Source of the DNA: an uncultured Gammaproteobacteria bacterium
GTDB lineage: Bacteria > Pseudomonadota > Gammaproteobacteria > Pseudomonadales > Pseudohongiellaceae
Direction: 5' to 3'
DNA: 64,000 nucleotides
NCBI GenBank assembly: GCA_913060975.1
Contig: CAJXVC010000002.1
Location: 310,001 to 374,000 of the forward strand
Numbering within the stretch: the first letter of the stretch is position 1; each line of letters starts with the position of its first letter. Below are positions 17,196 through 25,792 of this stretch, piece after piece. A program made the position numbers and the translations under genes. Below the pieces are notes generated by a model, which did not search any database, was not told the DNA's origin, and saw only the letters and a program-made list of their open reading frames with translations.

Positions 17196-18674
17196 GTGGA
17201 CGATTCCGATAGCAGCGCTCAGATCTCTCTGCCGGCTATTCCCGACCGGCAGGGGGCACGCATTATTGCTCTCCCGGTTGCAACACCACGTCGAGCCCCT
17301 GCACAACGCCCGGACCAGCCTGCCAAAACCAGTCGGCCTGCGCTGTGGTATGCCCTGTACTTTCCTGCCCTTGTCGACTTGCCCGACAGTGACCAGCAGC
17401 AAGCTCTGGAGAAACTGGCTGCAGTAGCCGAATCCATCAGTTCCACCGTCAGCTATCATCCCCAGGCGCTGATTTGCGAGGTACGCTCCAGCCTGAAATA
17501 TTTTGGCGGCCTGGAAACGCTTCATACACGCCTGCAACAACCCTTGCAGGATTGTCTTGTGCAGTTAGCGCTGCCAGCAGAATTTTTTTATGCCGCCAGT
17601 CCTACTGTCTCCGGCAGTTTGCTGCTGGCCAGGTCTGGTCACAACATACTTGTTTACCGACCCGACAATCTGCGCTCAGCGCTGGGTCAATTAAGCACCG
17701 ATGTTCTGCAATTGAACAAGGAACAGAACCGCCGCCTTTACAATATGGGCATACGCTATTTGCGTGATATCTGGCGCCTTCCAACAGATGGCTTGCGTAA
17801 GCGTTTTGGCAGTGAACTGGTTAACCAACTCAGCAAGGCGCTTGGTAATGCGCCTGAAGCAACGCATAACTATATCCCCGCCCCGGTTTTCAACAGTGAC
17901 TATGATCTGCCCTATGCCATTGAACAGCTGGACAGACTTTTACCTGTCGCCGATGAGATGCTCAGCCAGTTGACAGAATTTCTCACCGCAAGAGATTTGT
18001 GCACCAGCCAATTACTGTTTCAATTACTCCACGAAAAACGCGAGGCTACCGCTGTCAAACTCGGCCTTCGCCAACCCACTCGCTGTCGCAGCCACTTGCT
18101 TGAATTATTGGAGATGCATTTCAGCAGTCTTGATCTGCCTGCACCGGTTATTGCCATCAAACTGGATGTCAGCAACTTCGATGCGTTTATGGGGCACAGC
18201 AATTCCCTGCTCAGCGGTCCGGCGGCAACTCCCACCCCGGACAAAAACAGTAACCTTGATCTGTTCATGGAACAGCTTCGCGCCCGTCTGGGCGGGCAAC
18301 CAGTACGCAGTATTCACAGTGTTGCCGAACACTGTCCGGAATATGCTTGCCAGCAACTGGATTTTGACGCGGCACGCAACAGTCATCATATAAACCAACA
18401 ACGGCCCGATGACAAATTGTGGCTGTTGCCTAACCCCAGACCGCTGTGGTTATTATCACAGCCGCAACCACTCACGGTACGCCATGGCAGACTTTATCAT
18501 CGTCAGCCACTATGTATTCTGCGCGGCCCTGAACGCATCGAGGCCCGTTGGTGGTCCGGCGAAGATGTGCGCCGCGACTATTACATTGCCCGTGAGCGTA
18601 ACGGCAGCCGCCTGTGGATTTATCACGAACGGCAAGGAGAGCGACTCTGGTATCTGCATGGGGTCTTTGCGTGA
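17196..18674 (+). CDS. imuB: ImuB, catalytically inactive Y-family polymerase-like protein
   Basis: A 492-residue Y-family-like protein. The opening ALWYALYFPALVDLPD corresponds to the place where active Y polymerases carry catalytic acids, which are missing here as in other ImuB proteins. Near residue 350 is NLDLFMEQL, close to the beta-clamp binding consensus QLDLF, as expected for the clamp-tethering hub of the mutasome. The start is GTG, with AGGGT about nine bases upstream. It would dock DnaE2 and ImuA at lesions. Confidence 0.88.
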   Translation: MDDSDSSAQISLPAIPDRQGARIIALPVATPRRAPAQRPDQPAKTSRPALWYALYFPALVDLPDSDQQQALEKLAAVAESISSTVSYHPQALICEVRSSLKYFGGLETLHTRLQQPLQDCLVQLALPAEFFYAASPTVSGSLLLARSGHNILVYRPDNLRSALGQLSTDVLQLNKEQNRRLYNMGIRYLRDIWRLPTDGLRKRFGSELVNQLSKALGNAPEATHNYIPAPVFNSDYDLPYAIEQLDRLLPVADEMLSQLTEFLTARDLCTSQLLFQLLHEKREATAVKLGLRQPTRCRSHLLELLEMHFSSLDLPAPVIAIKLDVSNFDAFMGHSNSLLSGPAATPTPDKNSNLDLFMEQLRARLGGQPVRSIHSVAEHCPEYACQQLDFDAARNSHHINQQRPDDKLWLLPNPRPLWLLSQPQPLTVRHGRLYHRQPLCILRGPERIEARWWSGEDVRRDYYIARERNGSRLWIYHERQGERLWYLHGVFA

Positions 18675-18717
18675 CAGCGGTAGCAAACTGTCCTTTTCAA
18701 CTATTTTTAATTAATTA

Positions 18718-18746
18718 TTGACTTAATTAAGTTATATCTTAATAAT
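18718..18746 (+). promoter_or_regulatory. promoter and palindromic operator of the ArsR-type gene
   Basis: TTGACT (18718-18723) and AATAAT (18741-18746) are spaced by 17 bases. Between them is the perfect 12-bp palindrome ACTTAATTAAGT (18721-18732), a plausible site for the ArsR dimer. The -10 ends only six bases before the ATG at 18753 and there is no Shine-Dalgarno sequence, so the transcript may be leaderless. Confidence 0.6.
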
Positions 18747-18752
18747 AAAACC

Positions 18753-19115
18753 ATGGATAAATTCAGCGCACTGGCCGATCCGACACGGCGGCAAATAATC
18801 GAACAGCTCGCCGCGAAAGGCACGCTCAATGCCAGCCAACTCGGCCAACCATTCACCATGTCAGCACCGGCGATATCTCAGCATCTGAAGGTGTTGCGAG
18901 AAGCGGAGGTTGTGATCATGCATAAACAAGGACAGCAACGGTTATACACGATCAATCCCACTGCCTTTAACGAGATGGAGCAATGGCTGCACCAGGTCAG
19001 ACAATTCTGGAATGACAGCTTTACTGCGCTGGACACCATGCTGGCCAGGAACGAGAAGGCTTCGTCCAGTAAAAGAGTCAGTGGCAAAACTAACAAGACC
19101 AAGAAGAAAACTTGA
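18753..19115 (+). CDS. ArsR/SmtB family transcriptional regulator
   Basis: A 120-residue winged-helix regulator opening MDKFSALADPTRRQIIEQLA, with recognition region MSAPAISQHLKVLREAEVV and wing GQQRLYTINP. It lacks the cysteine metal site of ArsR proper and belongs to the group that sits beside AHSA1/SRPBCC genes. The basic C-terminal tail (KRVSGKTNKTKKKT) is unusual in length. An AHSA1-like gene follows 97 bases downstream. It likely represses its own operon through the palindrome in its promoter. Confidence 0.9.
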   Translation: MDKFSALADPTRRQIIEQLAAKGTLNASQLGQPFTMSAPAISQHLKVLREAEVVIMHKQGQQRLYTINPTAFNEMEQWLHQVRQFWNDSFTALDTMLARNEKASSSKRVSGKTNKTKKKT

Positions 19116-19212
19116 GCCTGAACACCGCTGGCAAACCAACCTGATCGCCACATTGTGGCCACGAGACAGAAGACATAACGCAGAACAGCAACAAGAATTT
19201 GAGAGGTGGAAA

Positions 19213-19734
19213 ATGAACGAAGCGACCAACGCCAAAACCGATGCCGCAGCAGCCTTTGTCTTTCGTATTGAGCGAGAATTTAAAACTTCGCTGACAGCCA
19301 TGTGGGACGCATGGACTGACCCCGAACAGATGGCCCAGTGGTTTGGGCCCAAGGGCTGTCCGGTCTTTCACAGCACAATAGACCTACGCCCTGACGGCCT
19401 GTTTCACTATGGCATGCGCACACCCGACGGTGACGAGATGTGGGGCAAATGGTTGTACAAGGAAATAGACCGACCTCACAAGCTGGTCAGTATTGTGTCA
19501 TTCAGCGGTGCGGATAGCCGCGAGTTAACTCGCCATCCCTGGGACCCTGACTGGCCACTGTATGTACACAGTACTGTCACTTTCAGCGAAAATAATGGCA
19601 TGGTGAAAGTGCTGGTCGAATGGCTTGCCTATGAGCCAACTGCCGCCGAGCGCGAACGCTTTGCTGCCGGCCAGCCGGACATGAATGAAGGTTGGGGCGG
19701 TACACTGGATCAGCTGCAGGAATTCCTCGGCTAA
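19213..19734 (+). CDS. SRPBCC (AHSA1-like) domain protein
   Basis: A 173-residue START/Bet v1-like protein: IEREFKTSLTAMWDAWTDPEQMAQWFGPKG and the later GWGGTLDQLQEFL are characteristic of the AHSA1 family. Such proteins bind hydrophobic ligands; no enzymatic role is assigned. A reading from 19012 is open but overlaps the ArsR gene; ATG 19213 follows GAGAGG and gives the family-like start. It forms an ArsR-AHSA1-VOC set with its neighbours. Confidence 0.88.
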   Translation: MNEATNAKTDAAAAFVFRIEREFKTSLTAMWDAWTDPEQMAQWFGPKGCPVFHSTIDLRPDGLFHYGMRTPDGDEMWGKWLYKEIDRPHKLVSIVSFSGADSRELTRHPWDPDWPLYVHSTVTFSENNGMVKVLVEWLAYEPTAAERERFAAGQPDMNEGWGGTLDQLQEFLG

Positions 19735-19779
19735 TCAACCTCAGCGCAATCGGATAACAACAAAACAAAGGAGCTTACA

Positions 19780-20157
19780 ATGGCCATGAATCCAGTGAAC
19801 TGGTTTGAAATCTATGTGCAGGATATCGCACGCGCCCAGAAATTTTATGAGGCCGTATTACAAATAGAAATGAACAGCATCAGCCCACCTGATGGCGAGC
19901 TGTCCATGCTGGGTTTTCCAATGGATATGGAACAGTTCGGCAGCAGTGGCGCGCTCGTCCACCATGCTGATGTACCCTCGGGCGGCAACAGCACACTGGT
20001 CTATTTCAATAGCGAAGACTGCGCCATTGAAGAAGCGCGCATCGAAGCTGCTGGTGGCAAGGTGGAGAGGCCCAAGATGTCGATCGGTGATTACGGGTTT
20101 ATCACACTGGCTGTGGACCCTGATGGCAATATGTTTGGTCTGCACTCCATGAAGTAA
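19780..20157 (+). CDS. VOC family protein (glyoxalase-like)
   Basis: A 125-residue vicinal-oxygen-chelate protein: NWFEIYVQDIARAQKFYEAVL at the N-terminus and the final ITLAVDPDGNMFGLHSMK. These proteins make paired beta-alpha-beta modules that bind a metal and include glyoxalases and resistance proteins; the substrate is unknown. AAAGGAG lies just upstream of ATG. It is the third gene of the ArsR-led set. Confidence 0.9.
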   Translation: MAMNPVNWFEIYVQDIARAQKFYEAVLQIEMNSISPPDGELSMLGFPMDMEQFGSSGALVHHADVPSGGNSTLVYFNSEDCAIEEARIEAAGGKVERPKMSIGDYGFITLAVDPDGNMFGLHSMK

Positions 20158-20348
20158 GCTGTCGCACAGGCTGAGCAATGCCCAAAACCACTAGCCATGT
20201 CAGTTCATCTGGTATGGCTTGAGTAGACGTAATGCCAGATTGTTGGAACAATGCAGCAACGCTCGCAGTTCTGTTCAAAAACATGCAGCACTTTGCGCCG
20301 AGCAATAATAAAGCCGGCTATTAGCCAGCAATCACACAAGGACATGCA

Positions 20349-20741
20349 ATGCCACTACGTCATTCTCTCGCTCTCGCCACTGTTGTACTCGCATTCGCTT
20401 CTGTCAGCTCCATGGCGATTGCTCAGCAAGCCACGACCAACGATGGTGTCTACACTCAGGCACAGGTTGATGCCGGGCGAGAAACCTTCACCGAGTATTG
20501 CGCCGCCTGTCATGAAACCAAGTTCTATCAGGACATCTGGCCGGCCTGGGAAGGGCGCTCCCTGAAGAATTTCTGGTTCATCATTGTAGGTGAGATGCCC
20601 GCGGACAACCCCGGCATGCTCTATGATGAGGAGTACACCAATATCGTTGCCACGATTCTCGCGGATCTCGGTTTTCCCGCAGGGGATACGCCTCTGGACC
20701 CGAATGGCAACATGGAAGACATTTTGATTGCTGCGCCTTAG
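20349..20741 (+). CDS. secreted monoheme cytochrome c
   Basis: A 130-residue protein with a signal peptide ending near SMAIAQ and one heme motif CAACH at about residue 57-61, followed by WPAWEGRSLKNFW. It resembles small c-type cytochromes that pass electrons in the periplasm, or a cytochrome domain partner of an unidentified dehydrogenase. AAGGA sits six to seven bases before ATG. No redox enzyme is adjacent. Confidence 0.82.
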   Translation: MPLRHSLALATVVLAFASVSSMAIAQQATTNDGVYTQAQVDAGRETFTEYCAACHETKFYQDIWPAWEGRSLKNFWFIIVGEMPADNPGMLYDEEYTNIVATILADLGFPAGDTPLDPNGNMEDILIAAP

Positions 20742-20857
20742 CATTGCTTGGCGGCTGTCATTATCAACACCAGCTTGAATTAACGCCTGTATCAGACATT
20801 GCTATCCGGCGAAAACCTGATTGGCACCAACGCTATAAAAAGGACCCCAAACACACA

Positions 20858-21094
20858 ATGAAAACGATGACTTGCAAACAACTCGGCGGTGCCTGTGACA
20901 AGGCTTTTAGCGGAGAGACATTCGAAGAGCTGGCAGAACAGAGCAAGCTGCACGGCATGGAAATGTTCCAGAAGCAGGATAGTGAACATCTGGAAGCCAT
21001 GCAAAGAGTGCAGGCTCTCATGCAGGAGCCGGAAAAAATGCAGGCCTGGTTCGAAGCGAAAAAACAGGAATTCGCGGCGCTACCTGAAGACTAA
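20858..21094 (+). CDS. DUF1059-like small protein
   Basis: A 78-residue protein starting MKTMTCKQLGGACDKAFSGE, which matches the opening of the DUF1059 family (the C-x-x-L-G-x-x-C pattern), followed by a helical, charged C-terminus. The open frame extends upstream to 20744 but lacks family similarity there, so ATG 20858 is preferred. Function unknown. Confidence 0.72.
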   Translation: MKTMTCKQLGGACDKAFSGETFEELAEQSKLHGMEMFQKQDSEHLEAMQRVQALMQEPEKMQAWFEAKKQEFAALPED

Positions 21095-21225
21095 AAATCA
21101 GCTCCCACGCTCTGCATGGTGGTTTGGCGACTTTGGCCATGGTCTCTCTGTCATCTCCGTCATCTCCGTCATCTCTCCATGGCTTCTCCGCGACCTCTGC
21201 AGGCACTTACTCAAGAAGCAATGCT

Positions 21226-21501
21226 ATGGCCATTATCGTCGCCGGTAGAATCTATCTGCAATCAGGGCAGCGCGCCACCTTTCTCACGCGCTCTATGGAT
21301 GCTATCAAGCAAGCACGCGTGACTGAGGGCTGCACTGATTTTGCCGTCTCTGCTGATCCGCTCGAAGAGAACCGGGTGAATATCTTTGAGCAATGGTCCG
21401 ATCGCACCAGCCTGGCAACGTTCAGGAATACCGGTCCGGACGATGATATGTTTTCCCTGATTGAGAGCATTGATATTAACGAATATGAAGTAGGCCCCTA
21501 G
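21226..21501 (+). CDS. antibiotic biosynthesis monooxygenase (ABM) domain protein
   Basis: A 91-residue ABM/YgiN-type ferredoxin-like fold: AIIVAGRIYLQSGQRATFL, CTDFAVSADPLEENRVNIFEQW and a closing acidic strand. Small proteins of this type are cofactor-free monooxygenases or isomerase-like enzymes, substrate unknown. The upstream part of the frame (21124-21225) includes a TCATCTCCG repeat and is judged non-coding; ATG 21226 fits the fold. Confidence 0.82.
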   Translation: MAIIVAGRIYLQSGQRATFLTRSMDAIKQARVTEGCTDFAVSADPLEENRVNIFEQWSDRTSLATFRNTGPDDDMFSLIESIDINEYEVGP

Positions 21502-21549
21502 CTTCATCACGGCACGGTTGCCTGCCATCCAACAATCGCCAGGCTTTTG

Positions 21550-21573
21550 TCTTGGTCTTGGTCTTGGTCTTGG
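21550..21573. repeat. TCTTGG hexamer repeat, four copies
   Basis: Four perfect tandem copies of TCTTGG in the spacer between the ABM gene and the DUF1272 gene. Such a tract can vary in copy number by slippage; nothing nearby shows it affects expression. Confidence 0.75.
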
Positions 21574-21661
21574 TATTAGTGCTTGCCGATAGCAGCTTGA
21601 TTCCTGAGCATGTATTGGCAACTTGCTGGAATCATATTGAGAAGTTATGGGAAACTTGTTG

Positions 21662-21705
21662 GGGAGTTATTAGGGAGTTATTGGGAAGTTATTAGGGAGT
21701 TATTA
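21662..21705. repeat. 11-bp GGGAGTTATTA tandem repeat before the DUF1272 gene
   Basis: Four near-identical units (GGGAGTTATTA, GGGAGTTATT, GGGAAGTTATTA, GGGAGTTATTA) run up to 12 bases before the DUF1272 start. Each unit contains a GGGAG or GGGAAG block resembling a Shine-Dalgarno sequence; the nearest usable one, AAGGGG, follows the last unit. Confidence 0.75.
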
Positions 21706-21717
21706 AGGGGATTTACC

Positions 21718-21969
21718 ATGCTGGAGCTTCGCCCCAATTGTGAATGCTGTGATCGTGATCTGCCTCCCGATTCTGTTGAGGCGGTGATCTGCACGTTTGA
21801 GTGCACATTCTGTGCAGATTGCGCCAACAATATTTTGCAAGGCGTCTGCCCAAACTGCGGCGGCAATTTTGTGCCAAGGCCGATTCGCCCTGCCCATCTG
21901 TTAACAAAATATCCGCCATCTCAAGAGCGTGTTGTAAAAGACAATGGCTGCGTTGCTGTCGAGTCGTAA
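21718..21969 (+). CDS. DUF1272 family zinc-ribbon-like protein
   Basis: An 83-residue protein with cysteine pairs CECCDRDLPP, CTFECTFCADC and GVCPNCGGNFVPRP, the pattern of the DUF1272 family and a likely zinc-binding fold. The start is the first ATG after the 11-bp repeat tract, with AAGGGG about eight bases upstream. Function unknown. It converges with dnaE2, whose stop lies 84 bases downstream. Confidence 0.88.
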   Translation: MLELRPNCECCDRDLPPDSVEAVICTFECTFCADCANNILQGVCPNCGGNFVPRPIRPAHLLTKYPPSQERVVKDNGCVAVES

Positions 21970-22052
21970 CCATTTCTCCAGCTGCTTCGTGGCATGCCCT
22001 TGGAACTAGTCGCACAAGCAATCAGCACAATTGGAATAATGACGGACCCGAC

Positions 22053-25000
22053 TCAAGTAAAATTCCGTGAAGCAACTTCCAGATCTCCCAGCCAGTGACT
22101 CAAATCAACCAGGTCGCGAGCAATCAGATGCACAACCCCCTCGCTTTTCTGCACATGACCGGTCACACCCAATAACATTGCCTGACGAACTATCGGACGC
22201 TTCTTCTCACCCAGCGTCGGCCACACGACGACATTCACGAACCCGGTTTCATCCTCCATGGTAATAAACGTCACGCCCGCCGCCGTCATCGGTCGTTGTC
22301 GGCAAGTGACCAAGCCGGTGACCTTGACGCTGGTTTCGTTGTTCACAGCCTGTAACTGACTGGCCGTATTCACCTGATAACAATCAAGATGGCCACGGAA
22401 GAGGGCGAGTGGATGGCGACGCAACGTCAAACCGGTGGCATTGTAATCACCGACTATGTTTTGACCCTCGCTGGCCACTGGTAGCAGAACATCGACACCG
22501 AAATCAGTACTGCCGCCTTCGAAGTCCATCGGCACAGTACCGTGTCGGTCGCTACTCGCCTTGGGTTCGATGCCCGAGGCTTGCCAGAAGGCCCGGTGCC
22601 GATCCCCACTGAGTCCACGCAAAGCATCCGCCGCCGCCAGTGCTTCCAGGTCTTTCTTGTTGATACCACTGCGAAACACCAGCTCCTGAATAGTGGCAAA
22701 GCCTTGTTGCTGGCGCGCCTCAACAACGGCTCTGGCACCGCTTTCAGATAATCCTTTCACCATGCGTAGCCCGATACGCAAGGCCGGCTCGAGCGTACGG
22801 CGGGCATGATCGTCCAGTCTGGCAAATGCGTCGTCCAGCTCCAGCGTGCTGTCGTAGTCACTGACATTGACGTCCACAACCCGCACCGGCACACCGTGAT
22901 GGCGCGCATCCTGAATCAATTGCGCCGGCGCATAAAAGCCCATAGGCTGGCTGTTAAGCAATGCGCAGCAAAAAGCGGCCGGGTGGTAATGCTTGAACCA
23001 GGATGAAACATAGGCAAGCAAAGCAAAGCTGGCCGAGTGCGATTCCGGAAAGCCGTAGTCGCCAAAACCCTTGATCTGGTTAAACAGCTGTTCGGCAAAA
23101 CCCTGTTCATAGCCGCGCTCAAGCATGCCTCGTACCAGCTTGTCACGATAGGGTTCCAAACCGCCTTTACGTTTCCAGGCGGCCATGGCCCGCCGTAGCT
23201 GATCAGCCTCGCCACCACTGAAGCCAGCCGCTACCATCGCCAGCTGCATGACCTGCTCCTGAAAAATAGGCACGCCCATCGTGCGCTCCAATGCCGCTCG
23301 CACCGCCTCGCTAGGATAGCTAATCTGTTCCTTGCCATTGCGGCGGTTGAGATAGGGATGCACCATGTCGCCCTGAATAGGGCCAGGTCGCACTATTGCA
23401 ATCTGGATGACCAGATCGTAATAGCAGCGCGGCCTTAGTCGCGGCAACATACTCATCTGGGCGCGGGACTCGATCTGAAACACACCCACCGTGTCGGCCT
23501 CACCCATCATGTCGTAGACTCTGGGGTCTTCTGCCGGAATTTTTTGCATGGTCAGTGGCTCTTGTGAATAGCTGCTCACCAGATCCAGACACTTTTGCAG
23601 CGCGGTCAACATGCCCAGGGCCAGTACATCAATCTTTAGCAAACCAAGAGACTCGAGATCGTCTTTCTCCCACTGGATGACGGTACGGTCTGCCATGCTG
23701 GCATTCTCGATGGGAACCAGATGTGACAATGGGCCCTGACTGATGATGAAGCCACCGACGTGCTGCGACAGATGTCTGGGAAATCCGATCAGCGCCTGAG
23801 CCAGCGTGACCAGCTGCTGGATCCGGGGATCGTCAAAGTCCACCTCTGCATCACTGAGTTGTTCTTGCAGTGACGATCCCCACCAGTAGATTGATTTGGC
23901 AATATGATCAAGCAGCTCGTCCTCGATGCCCAGTGCTTTACCCACATCGCGCAGTGCACTACGTGAACGGTAAGTGATGACAGTGGCGGCCAGCGCAGCA
24001 CGCCCCCGCCCATACTTGCGATAGATATACTGGATGACTTCTTCACGCCGGGCGTTTTCGAAATCTACATCGATATCCGGAGGCTCGTCCCGCTCTCTGG
24101 AAATAAAGCGCTCAAACAGCACTTCAACACGCGCCGGGTCCACCTCGGTAATGCCCAGGCAGTAACACACGGCCGAGTTGGCAGCTGAGCCGCGCCCCTG
24201 ACAGAGAATATGCTCGCGGCGAGCAAACGCCACCAGATCATGCACTGTCAGAAAGTAATGTTCGTAATGCAGTTCCTTGATGAGCATCAGCTCATGCTCG
24301 ATGATGTTACGCACCTTGGCGCTGGCGCCACCCGGCCAGCGTTGCCGAATGCCGGCCTCGGTCAACTCGCGCAACCAGCCATGGGGGGTGTACCCCTCTG
24401 GCACCAACTCGCGCGGGTATTCGTAGCGCAACTCATCAAGCGAAAAATCACAGCGCCCGGCGATCTCTACCGTCGCTGCCAATAACTCTGGCGGATACAG
24501 TTTGCGCAATTGCTCCATCTTGCGCAGGTGGCGTTGTCCATTGCTCTCGCCTTGCAAGCCTATTCGCGAGATCTGCTTGCCCAGACGAATCGCTGTCAGT
24601 GTGTCCTGCACAATACGTCGGGATGGAGTATGCATATAAGCACCGCCAGCAGCGCACAGGGGAATCTCATAACGCTTGCCCAACATCTGTAAACGTTGCA
24701 GATAACGCCTGTCATTGCCGCGCAGTAATAGCTCCACCGCCAACCACAACCGCTGCGGAAACAGCCGCTGCAGCCAGGTCGCTTGGGCGGCAATCATCTC
24801 GGGTGCCAACGACAAATCTGGCAGCCACAACACCAGACACTGACTGGGCAGATTCGCCTCCAGCATTCGCCGGTCCAGCGCATAGCTGCCTTTGGGGGAC
24901 TCCCGCCGGGCACAGGTAATGAGATGACTCAATTCGCCGTAGCCCTGACGATTACAGGCCAGCAATACGACATGGGATTCATCTTGCAGACGAAATTCAC

Positions 25001-25352
25001 TGCCAATGATCAATTTGATGTCGCGGGCCCGGGCTTCGCTGTGGGCACGCACGACCCCTGACAAGGAACACTCATCCGTAATGGCAATGGCGCGATAGCC
25101 CAATTCATCCGCCCGCGCTACCAACTCTTCCGGGAACGAGGCGCCGCGCATAAAAGTAAAATTCGACAGGCAATGGAGTTCGGCATAGTCAACGCGCGCC
25201 ACTACCGGCTTTGCGCTTGTCGAGGCGTCCGCTTGACTCTCAATGCCGGCATCACTGGTAGCGCCAACACTACCGGCAATGTCATTGCCCGCGCATGACG
25301 ACGGCGCACAGCCAGTTTTCCTAGGCGTTTTCTCAGGGGGTTTCGCGGGCAT
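22053..25352 (-). CDS. dnaE2: error-prone DNA polymerase DnaE2 (ImuC)
   Basis: A 1099-residue C-family polymerase, the SOS-induced DnaE2 that works with ImuA and ImuB in translesion synthesis. The PHP domain begins YAELHCLSNFTFMRGAS near residue 55; the catalytic palm includes PDIDVDFENARREEVIQY near 425; a C-terminal OB fold has VTGLVTCRQRPMTAAG. Length fits the DnaE2 class. The N-terminal 45 residues are a low-similarity, Ala/Ser-rich extension. A LexA box lies 15 bases upstream. It faces imuA-imuB instead of following imuB in one operon. Confidence 0.93.
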   Translation of the reverse strand: MPAKPPEKTPRKTGCAPSSCAGNDIAGSVGATSDAGIESQADASTSAKPVVARVDYAELHCLSNFTFMRGASFPEELVARADELGYRAIAITDECSLSGVVRAHSEARARDIKLIIGSEFRLQDESHVVLLACNRQGYGELSHLITCARRESPKGSYALDRRMLEANLPSQCLVLWLPDLSLAPEMIAAQATWLQRLFPQRLWLAVELLLRGNDRRYLQRLQMLGKRYEIPLCAAGGAYMHTPSRRIVQDTLTAIRLGKQISRIGLQGESNGQRHLRKMEQLRKLYPPELLAATVEIAGRCDFSLDELRYEYPRELVPEGYTPHGWLRELTEAGIRQRWPGGASAKVRNIIEHELMLIKELHYEHYFLTVHDLVAFARREHILCQGRGSAANSAVCYCLGITEVDPARVEVLFERFISRERDEPPDIDVDFENARREEVIQYIYRKYGRGRAALAATVITYRSRSALRDVGKALGIEDELLDHIAKSIYWWGSSLQEQLSDAEVDFDDPRIQQLVTLAQALIGFPRHLSQHVGGFIISQGPLSHLVPIENASMADRTVIQWEKDDLESLGLLKIDVLALGMLTALQKCLDLVSSYSQEPLTMQKIPAEDPRVYDMMGEADTVGVFQIESRAQMSMLPRLRPRCYYDLVIQIAIVRPGPIQGDMVHPYLNRRNGKEQISYPSEAVRAALERTMGVPIFQEQVMQLAMVAAGFSGGEADQLRRAMAAWKRKGGLEPYRDKLVRGMLERGYEQGFAEQLFNQIKGFGDYGFPESHSASFALLAYVSSWFKHYHPAAFCCALLNSQPMGFYAPAQLIQDARHHGVPVRVVDVNVSDYDSTLELDDAFARLDDHARRTLEPALRIGLRMVKGLSESGARAVVEARQQQGFATIQELVFRSGINKKDLEALAAADALRGLSGDRHRAFWQASGIEPKASSDRHGTVPMDFEGGSTDFGVDVLLPVASEGQNIVGDYNATGLTLRRHPLALFRGHLDCYQVNTASQLQAVNNETSVKVTGLVTCRQRPMTAAGVTFITMEDETGFVNVVVWPTLGEKKRPIVRQAMLLGVTGHVQKSEGVVHLIARDLVDLSHWLGDLEVASRNFT

Positions 25353-25362
25353 AATGGCATAA

Positions 25363-25410
25363 CCAAATACTGTATAAATATACAGTATTTGGCTGGCATC
25401 ATTTTGTCAA
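25363..25410 (-). promoter_or_regulatory. dnaE2 promoter with extended-palindrome LexA box
   Basis: TACTGTATAAATATACAGTA (25368-25387, plus-strand reading) is a near-ideal LexA box, and the symmetry extends on both sides to CCAAA/TTTGG, giving a 30-bp palindrome (25363-25392) broken only at its central AA. On the minus strand TTGACA (25405-25410) is a perfect -35, with the -10 region 17 bases on, inside the box. LexA would therefore block polymerase binding. The short distance to the dnaE2 ATG leaves little or no leader. Confidence 0.93.
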
Positions 25411-25534
25411 TGCCATAGCCCTCACAATGATTACCAACCGACCCTTGCCAACAAAGTCACGGCACTGCGCATGTTACTGCTGCCGATCCGCTACCACTTG
25501 CACAAGCACCGGCGATTTCCATGATCATAATGAG

Positions 25535-25651
25535 ATGATACGTGGCGCTACAGTCAACGACGGCACAGGTAAGTTGGGCCACGTTGCCGATGGAAGGGTC
25601 AAAGTCAGGCTGAATTGGTCAGGACTAGCGCTCGTCAGGAGCATCTACTGA
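25535..25651 (+). pseudogene. possible N-terminal remnant of an amidohydrolase
   Basis: The frame reads MIRGATVNDGTGKLGHVAD, followed by a short unrelated tail to a stop. The first part resembles the N-terminus of metal-dependent amidohydrolases and D-aminoacylases (compare IISGGRIVDGSGNPWYEAD in the intact gene at 32510). No continuation of the enzyme exists. Together with absent codon context, this suggests a decayed fragment; chance similarity over 20 residues is possible. Nothing else is recognisable in 25411-25750. Confidence 0.35.
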
Positions 25652-25750
25652 AGCCGTTGGCAACTCGCAAAGCGCGTTAATGAGAAACCAGGAAGAGAGG
25701 GGAAGAATTCGGAGCTGGAAAACAAAGGATAGCGAACAAAGAAGTAGAAA

Positions 25751-25774
25751 TAGCGCCTGCCGAAGCAGGCGCTA
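25751..25774 (-). terminator. rho-independent terminator of the TorF-type porin gene
   Basis: A perfect 10-bp stem, TAGCGCCTGC / GCAGGCGCTA, closes a four-base loop that reads TTCG on the minus strand. A T-rich tract (TTTCTACTTC) follows in the minus direction, 19 bases past the porin stop. Confidence 0.85.
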
Positions 25775-25792
25775 CTGATCTGGCAATCTATC

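Noticed and set aside
18753-21969. a mobile element inserted between imuB and dnaE2
   Set aside because: No transposase, integrase, terminal inverted repeats or target duplications were found around the small genes.
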